From Gavia stellata (Eukaryota; Chordata; Aves; Gaviiformes; Gaviidae): a stretch of DNA of 64,000 bases. The notes below the pieces were generated by a model, which saw only the letters and a list, made by a program, of their open reading frames with translations, ran no database searches and was not told the DNA's origin. The stretch covers positions 128,936,668 through 129,000,667 of the forward strand of contig NC_082594.1 in assembly GCF_030936135.1 (NCBI RefSeq), written 5' to 3'. Both the position numbers and the translations under genes were made by a program. This document shows, in pieces, positions 21,349-35,000 of this stretch (positions are counted from its first letter, which is position 1; every line of letters begins with the position of its first letter).

Positions 21349-24300
21349 GTAAGTTGAAGTGAGCTGGAATGTAGTCTTCTTACAGATGACAAAAGTTTTG
21401 CAAGAGAAGCCCTACTCAGAGTTCCTCAGCAATATCAAGGCCAAAATTTTCCTTTGGTGGCCTGGCCACATTATCTCATGCTACCAAAATTGCTGCACAG
21501 TAGCAAGAAGTCCTCCTCCGTGCATGTAAGAGAGAATAGCTGTCTTCTGTTTCTCAGGGTCAAGGTCCCTCTCCTTTGAGGAGCAGCAGTTGTATAGAAA
21601 TGAATGCGGCTGCACTCAAGATGGCTGTGTGAGCCTGCAATTGGCTTGTGTAGATGGCAAGAGACTGTGGAAGGCAGTAGGCCAAGGACAACCCTTCGGC
21701 TTTCACAGACTTAGGGTGGAGTTGATCAGCTCTGAGCAAGGGCTTTGACTGGAAATATTGGGGAACCCATCATGAGCTGTCTGAGGAGAAATGTCACTTC
21801 CTTCTCCTCAGGCCTCTCAGATGATTGAATTGTATTTTGAACTGTATTACTGAAGAAAAATAAATCCAGGAACTTAGTTTTATGAAAACAAAAAAACATC
21901 TTCCAGAAGGTGTGCAGATTATTGTGTTTAGGCTAATGCAACACAGCTGTCCTTTTTTATTTGCTTCAGAGTTTTGCTGAAAAATACATCTTAGTTCTAG
22001 AAAAATTCTACCTCACATTAAGGCACCACTGCTGTTTGTGTGTGTGAAGGCTTTTCTGTGGTGAAGAAAAGGAGAAAAGTTAGATTTAAAATTGAAACAT
22101 TTATTGTAGTCTTAATTTCAGAGTGACTGTCCCTTTTCCATAATTTCTTTCCCAAACCATTGGATCCATGTTTCTTCTTCATAAGTGGACATTTATCAAT
22201 GTGGCATTAAACTGTCGTTAAATTTCTTGCCTTGGGTGCTCTGAAGGAATTAACAGTTCGTTGTGTGTACCCGAAACTATTCCATATAAGTCCTTATAGC
22301 ATGCAAGTCACAGTATATTTGAACGCCCTCCAGTAGTGTGCTAAGCAACGTGACTAACATCTGTTGTTTGTTCTTTCTCCTCTCCACGAGGGAGATGTCT
22401 GTGCACTGAAGTGCATTCTTTTTAAAAGGGTGTTTTATTTTTTCTACCCACACCTGTGTATTGCTGTGTGCTTCTAATGGATAGGGATAGGTCATGGAGT
22501 GGAAGGTGGGGAGGTTGGAGATAGTTTGTAGTTCCCAAGGGTGTTTCCTCTGTAGTTTGAGCTGGGCACTGAGAAAGCGCAGTATTTTCACAGGTGAGAT
22601 ATTTTGGTGGTCCATAGACTGGCACAGAAGCATGACATCCAGTTCATCTGCCAAATAGCATGGTCTTATGGTGCATAGACTGTTTCTGTTGTCAAACTTG
22701 TACTCCCACAGAAGCAGGATGTGGAGGGGCCAACCGGAAGGAAAGTGTACTCACCATGAGACAGGTGTCTTGGATCAGAACATCAGTTTCTTTTTCTGCC
22801 ATCTCTGTACAGAACTTAAAATGACTCAGATGCCTCAAGCAATACTAAAGTTGCCTGTGTACTGCCTCTGACCAATTAAAAAAAAAAAATAGTGTTGTAA
22901 CTGCTCATTAAAGATCCTTTGAAAAGTTCACACAGACTCTGCTCTGCTTCTTAGTTAGGTGGAGGGCACAAGCAGATAGCTCTTCAATGGCCAGCTCCTT
23001 AGAGCATGAGACATTTCATTGTGACTCACTGGATATGAATCATTGCTACATAACACCAATTTTAAGCTAGTTTAATGCCATTGATTTCAAAGTTTCACAA
23101 TCTTGTGAAACTTGAAGTAGGCAGCAGCAACTATTGAGGGCTTGCATGTCTGAAATGTAAGAAATTAACCTCTGTGTAAAGCCTGACAAAGAGCTTAGCT
23201 CAAGAGAGCGCTCAAGCTGAAGCCTGGAGAATGTGGGAGTGCTTAAAAAGGGAATATACCAGGACAAATTGATCAATCCCTGTCTGACATGCTTTCAGGT
23301 TGTATTCAAGGGAAAGCTCCCCTTGACCGTTCTTTCAGCCAGATGAAATGCAGAAGAAAAAGAAGAAACATTCCCTTAAGGTCAGGCATCAATATCCATG
23401 GCTGCATTCCTTTTTTTGGACTGTCTTCATGGACAACATTGATGTAGCAGCATCACCAAAAGTTCACGGCCATGCCTCAACATACACAATTGAAAAGGGG
23501 AACTTTGTGTTGTTGAGGTGACATAGGTTCGATGAACAGTCACTTGCCATCTTCTCCTGGGGAAAGGTGGTGGGTTGGAATGTCACTGCAGAACAGCTGA
23601 AGATAGGCAAAGCAATCCCAAGAGATTTCTATACACATCATTCAAGACTGGAAACTGACTGCAGACACTGCAGTACTTGTTCTGTATTAGAAATGCCTGG
23701 TATGAATGAATGAAGTGGCTCTCTCTTTCTCCCTCAAGGCTATCACTCCAATTCGCCATGCAACTCCTCTCCCAGGTGGGAAGAGCTCACCCTCCTTTGC
23801 TGCTGTCATTTCATAAACTGCAGTGAAATAATACCAGGGAAGAAACAAACTATGAGGTGGACTCACTTGCTTTATTTGTTGTTACTTGCTTTGAGACCAA
23901 AATTAACCTCTTGTTCATTGTCACTCATTAAAGTGGCAAAAGATGGAGGAACACAGGGCTACACAGAGCCAGATTTATGAAGGTGCACAGCTATCTAGTA
24001 CAGTTCGCAAAGTAAAAAGGCAGGCAATGTAGCTAAGGGAGTGCAACACCCAGCTTACACTGGCTGTGACAAATTCACTATTAACATAGCAGCCTTTAAG
24101 GCAAATGTCTTATTTGGAATCACCTAGTCCAACACCTAAAAATTCTTCTTACACTCTAGGAGCCAGGATCCATATTAGGGTTAGGGAGTTTGTAAGATCA
24201 AGAGGTGACCTCTGTCCTTCCTCCTTCTGATCCCTCAGTTTATCTTCTAGTATAAAACAGGAAACTGAGGTGAATAAAAACATGTGGAATAGCACATTTG

Positions 24301-27300
24301 TTTGTTAATGGGAAAAACGCATGTCATACCAGCCCTTGAAGAAAAAACAGTTCCCACCTTGAGGAACTTGTGGTGTTTGGACAGTTGAATAGACATGAGG
24401 GAGAAGGTTATATTAAAATGCAAGCAAGTGGTCAGAGAGCCAAAGATTTTTAACAGTGACTCGAAGTTGCATAAACACCATGAACACCACAGGAGTCGCT
24501 CTGAAGAGCAGAGCAATGCCTGCTCTATCCCACTATCGTTTAAGTACCCCCTTGAGTCTAGCATAATATCCTGCCTCTCTGCAAGGAGATTCAGGGAAGG
24601 GCAGTGTTGCCAGTTTGCTGAAACCCCACAGTACTGAAAGCAAGTACCACTCATTGGAGAATCCAACGTTTGGCCCTGTTGTTTGGGCATAACTGAGCTA
24701 TCTTGAGAGACTCCTTGACCATGGTATGATGCCATGTTGCTGATATATGTTTGACATGGCAGATGGTAGTGCATATGGGAGAAGCTCAGCCCATTGTTGG
24801 GAGCAACGGCTCCCTACTCTTTGCCCTGTTAGATGCCAAAACATTCCCAAATGAAGAGCAAAGATCTTTAGGAAGGTAAGGGCTGGGGGGAGTCCAGAAC
24901 AACTGTAGATAGAATTACTTTTTGTAGTTACATTTCAGAGACCTCTTAGAAGTTGTTCGTAAACCTTCCGGGCATTTCAGAAATCGTGTGTTAAAAACCG
25001 GTGCTTGAGTCCTAAGTAGGTTAAAAAGCATCTTGAAGAAAACGAAGGGTGAAGCTTAACCTTTCCTATGTGTGCCCATGAGAGGGCAGCACAGACCGGC
25101 TGAGCCTTCGCTGAAGGCTGTTAAGAGGCAGGGAGACAGAGCGATGTCCAGGCGCGGAGTAGCTACAAGTAGAAGAGGAAAGGTCCATATGAAAGGGCTT
25201 GATGGCCCAAAGCGCCGCTCCTCCATCGCCCACCTGAAACTAAAACCCAGGTACATCTGGGTACAGGGTTGACTGGGTCAAACCCAAGGTCTACGACAGG
25301 GTCTGAGTCTCACAGACTTCTCAGGGAAGTTTCCAGCTAGTTACTGAAACTTTAGAAGAGAGTTTCAGAGGAAGAATATTGGACAGTGCCCACAGTTCTG
25401 TCAAAGCAATGAGTCGGCGTGAGACATCAACCACACCCTTGCCAAGGCAGAGGCTGTCACCCCAGGAGCTCTATAAACTCGCCCAAGGCATGCATGCTAT
25501 TTATTTCCATCCCAATGCTCCTAAGCACTGCACCAGCCAACACCCCTCTGCTATTCCCCTTTCGTCCAGTTGCTGAGGCTCTTGCGGTGCAACTTTAACT
25601 TGACTGTCCTCCCTCTTTCTCTTGGGTGCTGCAGCCCTCTGGCAAGGTGGATGGTGGAGATACTGAGATAAATCAAACATATGCTTGCAGCACTTGGCTT
25701 ATAGCAAGCACGTTGGAAACTGGATAGTGACAGGCAACCATATGTAGATGGCAGTGCTCCACTGCCAGCCTGTTACAGCCTCCCAGAACAGAAGCAGCTA
25801 ACGCAGAGGAGGCAAGCAGAACGGATTTGGGAGGAATGAGGTATCCCCAAACACCCTTCAAGAATTAGCTTTAACAATTCATGTGAACAAATTTCTTTGG
25901 CCCCTTGCAAACAAGCAGTAAAGGTCCCCAAACAAGACCTCTTCTTTCTACCACGTTGTGGCTCGTGACTGACAGACAGGATTTTGGAGGAGAGCTTTTT
26001 ATCCATCGGCAAGAGCAATGCAGTCACTGGGTCCAGACAGAACAGCTTGTTTCCAGTCTGTTAGGTGAAACTCAATTGAACCACCAGCACCAAAGGACCA
26101 TCACAGTGCCAAGGTAATTCACGAGCTGGGATCACATCCTAATAGATATATCGACACTGATGTCTGCAGTCTTCCAGAGGCCAGAAAGCCCTCAAATTCA
26201 CAACCAAAATCAATACAGAGACTTTCTAGCAGACCTTCCCTGGACATGGTCAGTCTTTTAAAGGAGACATCTAAAACACAAGCAGAAAATTTCTGTCTTC
26301 TTCAAAAGACTTTTTCTCCTGCTATTGCAATATCCCAGGCAATCCTTTGCCCAGGCATAGTGAGATTTCTAGCCTCCCTGTGGTCAGGCTCCTCTTCAGA
26401 GTGAGCTGACCTGCCCTCATCTGAGGATGAGATTCAAGAGGAAGCCACGTCCCATTTACAGACCCTTTTGCGCCATCAAGGGTGTTGGCTGGGGAGTGCC
26501 ACTCTTCCAGGGCTTGGCTCCCCATCCCTGACAGGAGAAACTCCTGCCCATGGGAGGGTAACCAGGGCAGGGCTTGATCTCGGGGCTCCCCCAGGCTCCT
26601 CCGTGATTCTTTTATCTTCTGGTCTCTGCGCGTACAAAAATGTGGCCTGTAGGTTGCTGAAAGACCTAGACGAGGTCAGCAACTCTAAGATGCACATATT
26701 TTGGTCTGGGTTTTCTTTTGCAGCAATTAGCCTCAGGCCTGCAATGCAGGTCTCCTCAGAGAGTAAAAGAGGCATCCTTAGGGGGAGATTTAGAACCCAA
26801 ATCTCTCTCACAGTATACAAGAAGGCACTCTGAGGGTCTTCTTTATTAACAGTAGTAGTAGCCAATAGAGATTAACCTTTATAAACATCCACTATTTCTC
26901 TAAGCTTTTGGGTTGAGACCACTGAGGAAGGGAGCCACAGCAGCTGCCTAATCGTTAGCAGTGGGCTACAGATGTTTAATTTGTTACTGCCTTTACCCAC
27001 ATGTTCAAATTTCACTATGAGCACTAGTTCAAAACTCCCTAGGGAAGCAATTCCCCACTTCAACCCAGTTCTTTACCAGACAGAGCAGCTTCCTCCAAGT
27101 TGTTTGTCCTTTCTGCCTGCTCACTTGTCAGAAGGAGAAGAAATGGTCTGTTCTGAAAGGCTGAAAGTACAGATTTTCATGCAATCACATGATTCCGGTA
27201 GCTTGGGGTTTATGCAAACACGCAAAATTGCAAGTTTTAACAACAGGAAAATACAGTCGTGGTTATAAGCTCATGAATAAAACCACCCTACAAAAGTAGA

Positions 27301-27839
27301 AAAATAAGGTGTATCCCCCTCCCTCCCCAAAATATTAAGAAACCCCAATCCTTGTGTGCTTTATGGCACTCTTCTTAGGAATGAATGCAATATGCAATGC
27401 CGTATTCATGGGTGGGTTATGTGTTGCCAAATGCAAAATACCAGGATTACCGGCGTCACAAAGATGCCTGTATCTGGGTTTTCTGTAATGCTCTTCACCA
27501 AGGTATCTGAGGTTTTAGAAAGAAGAGACTTACTGCATTCCACATTATACTAAATATATACATACAGTTCTGCTTTTCAGCCTATATGTTTGCAGGCTTA
27601 GATGGAGTGGCTAGCCCAGCGACCCGGTGGTTTACCCTAACTCACTATAATTAGCCCATGGTTGTTGCTAATGGTATGTCATTTGTCTCCCCACACTCAG
27701 CACTGTTTGGTAAACATTTTCAGGGGCAGAGTTGCTCTCCCCTGATCTCCCTAGGTGGTGTTCAGTTATTTATTCTCCGCACCCCACAGTTATTCCTCTC
27801 TCTTGAGGTTAAGAGGTACAGAAGTGGCAAAAAAAGGGC

Positions 27840-28500
27840 AAAAACATTGCAGAAAGGGGGAGGCAGCTGTAGCAAAAGCCACAACCCAGCTGGGGAGGCA
27901 GGAGGCAAGGCTGGCCTGGGGCCAGGCCAGCTGCAAACCCGAGGGGCACGGCGGACATCTGTCCCCCACGGCCTGCATCCCTGCGCAGATGCACCAAGAT
28001 GGGAGAGGAGGCGACCGTGAGGAATTCCCTTCTCCTGTGGGGAGGAGCTGGCTCCCGGCCACAGCACGTGGAGGGCTTGGGTGGCAGGACCGAGCCTCAA
28101 AGCCAAATCTGGCCGAGGGAAGGAAGGTCGAACTGCGGACTGGGAAGCAGCTGTTCGCAGCCCTCCCTGGAATGCAGGAGCAAAGCTGGGTGGCAGGAAC
28201 TGGGGATGGGGCCGCTGGTGGCGGTGCCCTCAGGGAGAAGTCGCTGGCCTGGCCGGTGAGGTGGGGACTCTGCCGGGAAAGGCGGCAGCCCCTTCGCTCA
28301 CGGGCAGCACCTTTGCAGCACGCTGTGGCAGGGATGCTTGGCCTTGCCTCCAGCAGCGCGGCCTGCGCAGGAGGGACGATCATCAAAAATGTCCCCCTCC
28401 CTGGGACAAACAGATGGTGTGTGTCAAGCTGAACCTGTGCACGGGTGCATGGGCACGGCCAACGCTGCAGGCACACTGCTAGGGATGTGGGATTTCCTGA
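27840..28500. promoter_or_regulatory. orphan GC-rich, CpG-enriched pocket
   Basis: GC content rises clearly above the flanks, and roughly 27 CpG dinucleotides fall within about 500 bases, around half of expectation for that GC. This makes it a weak CpG island. It lies 8-9 kb upstream of the UPK1B start codon and could hold a distal first exon or promoter. Long open frames on both strands here are expected from low stop-codon density. Confidence 0.3.
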
Positions 28501-28963
28501 GCCCTCTTCCTTAACTGTGAGATCTGATCTTCCCATGCAGCATCGCAAATGCAGTTAGCATTTGCATGCTACGAAGAAAGAAAATTCAAAGGATGCAGGA
28601 AGGTGAATAACTGTTCTTAGAGGTTAGGAGCAGGGCCAGCCCATTGGAATTACCCACAGCATCTAATCAGCCCTTTTCAGCATCTTTATTCTCACTGGAC
28701 ATCCTCCAGCACCCCTTCCATGCCAATTTTGAAAAGCCACAGCACACGTAGTGACAGGCATGTTCTCACATTGCCCTGTCACCTATAGAGCACATTGCCA
28801 TAGTCAAGTGATAGATCCCCTGTGAAATTTCATTTTCCACCTCCATCTGAAAATCATCCAGGCTGTGGCCTCAGCATCTGACTGTGCCTCCAGACGAAAG
28901 CCCAAATTGCAGCGTGTCTTCACTCCCAAGCCAGCACTTTGCCTTTAATCCCATGCAATAGAG

Positions 28964-29060
28964 GTGTGCACATATGCAGACCTATGTCTGGATACACGCG
29001 AGGAAAGCACATACATGTGTGGATTTGTATGTGTGCATATACATGTGTGTGTACATATGG
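28964..29060. repeat. alternating purine-pyrimidine (GT/CA-rich) tract
   Basis: A run rich in GTGTGCA, ACATGTGTG and GTATGTGTGCATATACATG words. It is an imperfect (GT)n-like stretch, possibly a decayed microsatellite. Confidence 0.6.
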
Positions 29061-32000
29061 CTCTGTGAGGAGGTGTGTGCACTTGTGAGTCTGTAGCATT
29101 CACAAGTGCAAGAGCTTGCACAAGTCTATGGGTCTGGCTATAGAGAGGTGTTTGGCCCATTCTCATCTGAAGTATGCAGCGCAGCCGCAGACCTACAGGG
29201 GAGGTTAAAGCGACTGTAGGCACCTCACTGGAGGTACCCAGCGTGGCACCTGGGCTTCCCACTGCATGGTTCGTCAGTCCCACTGCACTCCCTTGCTCAG
29301 GCAAGGTCTCTGCCTGACCCTCTGCTGTGCACACGCATTCATGCAAACTCATAGTCTGACCTTATTAACACACACCAAAAAAAGTGCAAACAAACAAAAC
29401 CCCCATCCCAACTCTTTCCTTCCCAATACCAAATTTGTCCCCGTATATCAGCAAAAACATTCTTACACACTAAAACAAATTAACAACAAACTGTTAGCAG
29501 CCAAATGGTGATTGCAGCTCAGGATTGACCATCATGCTCCCAGGCCTTACCCATTCTTCCAGCCCAAATAAGGATTCATGGTAACATCTGTTTGCAGCTT
29601 CTCAGACGGGGTTATGGAGCAGCAAGAGCTCAGCAGCACTAGGGCCTTCTCCCAACAGCCACTCTCACTGTTGGTGACTGGCAAGACCACAGACTTCACT
29701 ACCAGCTTCCCCTCACCTCTGTCCTCTTCCATAATTTTCTTCTCCCAAAACATTTCCACACTCGCTGCCTCTTCTCTCCTCCCAGGTGAGACGTGGTAGG
29801 GTGTCTTACCACGGCAGGCTTGTGTCTAACCACTGCCCCTTGACCTGCTGTGCTGTTATGCTCAGGAGATGCGCTGCTTGTCCTGCCACCGGCTGCTCTC
29901 CATATCCAGCAGCAATGATGGGAGCCTGCCTTCCTAGACCCCAGCACACGAGCTGGTGTGAAACACATGGTCCCCAGCACTGCTAAAAGATGGGGTGGTG
30001 ACTGCACCAAAATAGACTTCACGTGTTGTAGGGAGCACAAATAATGGGCAAGCAGGTCTGAGATATTTAGGTCTAGACAAACCTGCGTCCCTACTCTTGA
30101 GCACCGAAGTGACAAATTTCTTGTCCCTGTCTACTAGATCAGGCTGGCTGCAATGGCTGGGTCTTCTTTTGCTTATCACTGTGATACGTCATGCAGATGG
30201 AATTGCCAAAAGCACTGTCCTTTCCTCAGGGTAAAATCTCATGGAGATCTCATGGGAGAGCTGGATCTCTCTTCAGTTGTCTCCAAGTACCAAGGGGATC
30301 CATAAAACATTAGAACTATTGCAGTTCTCACTAATTTCCCACAAGATATTCGCAAGGATGGCTATGAAGGAGATTATATGTATTCCTTTGATGTTTGCTT
30401 TTGACTTGTGAAGGGCTCTAAAAACATGAAGCTCCCATGACCCTTGCCAAGCCCATTTTTCATTTGGCTGGGTTTTGCACCAGCAGATGAAGAACATCAA
30501 GCACAAACACCAGCGCTTTTGCCAGGGACTTGCTCAAGGCTCCAGTAACGGGAATCATGACTTTTGGCAGACTTATGCTGGAATGGGTGAGGGAGAGGAA
30601 GGTGAGAGACATTCCTTTTCTGCTGTGCTCTTCAGCCTCAACCCCTTCCAGTTCATCACAGGCCAATTAATATATGTGCTTGACTGTACTCAGTCTTAAT
30701 AAGGCTGAATGTGTTAAAAATTCAGAGGGCCCAAGGAAATGCAATAGTATCCCCACTTTTCATGTTATCCATAGTGTCTTGCAGTGTAGCCAACGCCTAC
30801 ACTTCTGTTTCCAAAAAAAATCCCAAGCCAAATAAAAGGAAAATGGATCCAACCCAAACCACTGGATTTTCCCCATGCCACGTAATTAAATGAAAACTTT
30901 AAAATCAATTTACTGTCTTTTTCTAGTCAGTACATTCTTCTTACAGCCATGCTCAAACACTAGTCCAGCAATCCTAATATTTGTATTTATGTCTTTCCAA
31001 CTTGCCCATCCTCTTTAAAGTTCAAATATCTCGTATGAGTGAGTCATTTGTCCACCCTTTAAAGAGTATAATAGTAGAAATTCTTTAAAGCTTTGTGTTT
31101 TCAGCACAACCACATTCCGATCCGATCTAAGGATCACAGAGACACCCTCTGGTCTCACGGAGGAGCGGGGAACAGGTTTGGCTAGAAAAAAGTTATCCTC
31201 ATGTGATGGGCACCCTACCAATCACATAGCACTTTCCGCAAGCAACCTGGGCTCTTTAAAGCCTAGCGGAGGTGGGAGAAAGGGGCTTTTTTGGCTTTGC
31301 AGGTGGGTCAGGATTTCTGCTGGGAAGCATCACGAGAAGGGAGGGGTGAGTGCCTTGCTTTGGTCATTGTCTTCCTCTTAATGAGGCATATGAGTGACAA
31401 GTCTCTGTTAGAAGAAGAAGAAGCTTTTATGTTTAATGATTTTTATTTTAGTCCCTGGGCTGTGTTTAGTATGTGGGAGTCTGGTACCTGGAAAAGGTTA
31501 ACTCCAGAAGATTATTAAGTATTTCATTTTTCTTACCTCAGGCTGTATCTTCTCCATGGATGTTTTAATTTGTTTCATATTTTTTCTCCTAAAGATTGGG
31601 GAGGAGGGAATGGGAAAATTAAATCTGTTGCAAATATATCTGAGTGTAAAAAAAAAGAAGAAAAAATGTTCAGAGAGAAATGAATTCTGTAATTCCCCCT
31701 CACTTGTGAAAATAGGAAAGGCAAAAAAAAAAATCCTCTTGTTTTGGCTGTGCTGAACTAATGAGGGAGAGAGGAAAAACCTACCTCCCAGCTCTATTTC
31801 CGAGGTAATTATGCCTGATGATGATTTAGCAGCCACTCCACTGTTCACACAGGCTTCATTTCATAGCAATCTCTCTCGAAAGGAAACTTAATTAGTCTCT
31901 GACCCCTGCTTGATACTGAGCTTTGGTTTTGCTTTATTTTTCCTCCTTTGGTAGCACAAAATAACTGGCTGGCCTTTCCTTTTCTGAGTGTGGTTGACTT

Positions 32001-35000
32001 CTGATGCACAAGCTGTTCTTTGTCAGACATGGCTGCATTTCTGGGCAGGTAGATAGAGCAATGGGGAAAGTCCGGCAGGGCAGGAGGAGTGTGTGGTTCT
32101 GTGTGCGCTGGAGGTGTTTGCTTTAAAATAAGTAAACGAATGATGAATTGATGTTTGTAAAGCATTTGGCTTCTTGCAGCAGAGTCCAAGCGATTCATCA
32201 ATAACATATTTAATTTCATCCTCTTAAAAACTGTGTAACTCTGAAGATGTCCGAAGCACTTGGAAACTACCTTCTTTTTAAGCCCCTTGGGGCTAAATTT
32301 TCCTCTAAAGCCAATTGAAAAAAAAAAAAAAAGTAGGTTTATTGCTGTCTGGACCCTCAAGCCTCAATGCATCAGAGCCCACAGCAGGTCAGGGTGTGGG
32401 CAGGTCTGTGGCTCGTGGAGGCTTCTTGCAGCACCAGCACCGGCTCCGGCACCAGCACAGCACCTCTGGCAGTGGTTCCACCCCGCTGGCTTCCCTTCGG
32501 CAGCACCCCAGCCCTAGCCCAGCCATCTCACGCCTCTCTGTAGAGACAGAGCCGGGGCCGGGTGAGTGCAGGGCACAGCAGGTGTGGTGCCCGGGCTTCT
32601 GTGCCGGAGGGTGTTATCAGCAAGGACCAGGTTTCTGCCGTTGCATGGCTGAGTTTGTTTAGTTGTGCTTGAGGGGTTTGGAGCCCTTCAGCCAAGGCAT
32701 CTGGAGGCTGCAGAGCCTGTAAGTAATAAAACAAATGTGTCCCTTGTCTCTGCCTCCTTACACCAGGGGATGAGAATGTAACACCCTGCACAGGGACGCT
32801 GAAGCAAAGGTGGGTAGCAAGGGGTGAGGTGAAGCCCCTGTAAGCACCACCACCACACTGAAAGACCTCCAAGAGCAGGGTCTAGAAACAAATGATGCTC
32901 ACAGGGGGTTTTTTGGACATTCCTTGGTCACAGTGTGGTGACTCCACCATGACAACTGGCGCAAAACACAAGGCAATCAAAATGGGACCTGCTTCTGCAT
33001 GGGGCAATGCCAAACCAATTCTTATCCGTTGGCTTTTTTTGGGTATAGATGGAGTAGGACTAGGCTAAGCAGGGAGCATTTGTCTGTAAAGCTACTGAAA
33101 TCCTGTCCCAATCTATAGAAAGAGGGTGCGGAGGCTTCAGAAGATCAACCAGCCCAATGTATGTGAGAGAGAATGTATGTGTTCAGAGACTGAACCCTGC
33201 CTGAATCCATGCACTGCTGTGAGCAGGGCTTCCTTTAAAACCCTGCATGAGGTTGGTCACCTAAAATACAAAGGCAGAAGCCAGCCTCTGCAGAAAGGAG
33301 CTTCCTTTTTGGCTGCCACAGTCATGCTGCAGGTCTTTCAGAGCCCCTGTGAGTAGAGGAAAGGAGGAGAGGTCAAGAAAGCTCTAAGGGCATGGAAATA
33401 ATAGGTCTGTGGGCAATCTGTGGAGTGCTGGGGGAGGCAGGACTACCACTGCTCCTGGGCTCTGACAGGCTCAGCTGGATCCCCATGAGTGGCAGGAGTG
33501 TTTTGGGAGTGTGAGGGAAGACGAGAGGGGAGAAGTTGCAGCCAGGGTGTAAGGAAGGGGAAGAAGGATGTGCTTCAGGAGGGGCATAGGTTTCCGTGAT
33601 AAAATGGGAGCAACAGATACCTTTCCAAAGCTGCTTGGAGCATGCAGCAAAGTCTGTAGTAGTGATAATTGAATAGCTGGGACCTAATGGGTCACGGCTA
33701 AATTGCAAGGTGCCCAGGATGTGCTGAGGAACACCAGGTCCATGCAAGCTCCAGGCTGAAATCCCAGGACCTGGCCACCTTCTTGCACAGAGGTTTTGGA
33801 TAACGGTTGCAGCTGAAGCTCCAGTTTCCTCAGGAGTTTCCCTGAAGCCCCAGGAAACTGTATTTGGGTTGTAAAACTAATCTTAACCAGCCAGCACAGA
33901 AGGCTCCTCTATCTCCAAACTGATTTGTGCCCATAGGCTCGAGCTGCTGGCGCCTGTCTCTCTGGGGGCTGGGAGGAGTACTGCCTACTAGTGTCACAAC
34001 CCAGGGGTGGTTGTGAGACATACCAGCGTGCAGCTTGCCTCGGGCAAGCCAGCCAAGGTTTGCCTCACGCTTCTGTAGTCATGCACCTGTGCCAAGTGCT
34101 GTGCAAGTTGCTTTTGCTTAACGCAGCTTGCCTCTGAGGTGTGAGGGGCAGGCAGCAGGTGGAAAGCCACAGATCTCCCATGGCTTCTCCTCTGGGGCGT
34201 GTTGGAGGGTCGGCTCTCCAGATGCATAGATGTTGTCGTGGCCTTGGAGCACCTCCCCAGTCTCTCATCTGTGATGTTGATACTAGACCCTCTATGACAG
34301 AGAAGGGGCCAGACAAAGGGTTGCCAGATGTGGCACAGGGGAACAAAGCGGTCACCGAGAAATGGACTCCCTCAGTGCTGATCACTTGGAATCAGAGGGA
34401 GAATTCATACTAATGTGGCAACATCATGACACTTGTTCATTTATAGGCCTAGAGTAAAGGCTCTTCCTTCCCTTTTCCCCCTCCCGATCTCTCCGTTTCT
34501 GCCCGCCCTGCAATCCCATTGGACTTAGGTAAGGTATTGGAGAGCCTTAAGTTGCCTGGAAGTTTGCCACTCTCCAGTTGATATCTGAGTGGTGGTGACC
34601 GTGTCCAGCTTTCCTCCCAGCTACAGTATCCTTGGAGATGGGCTTGCCCCAGGAGAAGAGGCTTGCTTTCTAAGGCTGGCATGCCTGCACTAATACCTGC
34701 CTAAGGAGAGGCAAAGGCAAGCTAGGTCCTGCCTGCCAGGGAGGAGAAGAAAGCCAGCTTGCGGGGATCCAAGCACAAGGGCTGGGTGGACAGCCCGCGT
34801 ACAAGATGTGAGTGCTATCGTTACAGTGCCTGGGGGTCTGTAGGAGAGAAAAGGAAGGAGAAAGAGGTTCCTGCGATGTTAAGGAAAGGGTTGTGACTTT
34901 GTTAATCATGCTTGGTGTGATCTGTCATGCAAGCCACATGGCACACTCAACCCTGCTATCCACGTGGCAGCTGGAGCAGACCTGCTTTTCTATGTAGTAG

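Larger units (their letters stand above)
19785..27839. other. noncoding stretch between TEX55 and UPK1B, part 1
   Basis: No gene was recognised beyond the microsatellite and orphan exon-like segment listed separately. At about 24110-24245, GAATCACCTAGTCCAACACC resembles the internal GATCATCTAGTCCAACCC of CR1 ends, suggesting a very old CR1 relic, but the rest is too diverged to be sure. Minus-strand open frames at 22277-22654 and 24247-24774 have no recognisable domain. Confidence 0.5.

Noticed and set aside
22277..22654. Minus-strand open frame of about 125 codons with protein-like composition
   Set aside because: No homology recognised and no upstream exon; kept only as a chance or decayed-element possibility.
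24110..24245. Possible second CR1 fragment (CACCTAGTCCAACACC)
   Set aside because: Only a short core resembles CR1; the flanks are too diverged to list as a mobile element.
24247..24774. Minus-strand open frame of 175 codons
   Set aside because: About one frame of this length is expected by chance in the window; no recognised motif or gene structure.
27755..28548. Overlapping long open frames on both strands (225 and 252 codons)
   Set aside because: They lie in a GC-rich pocket where stops are rare, open simultaneously in several frames, with low-complexity translations and no recognised domain.
31845..32360. Minus-strand open frame of 171 codons
   Set aside because: Runs through an A/T homopolymer and AT-rich noncoding DNA; no domain recognised.
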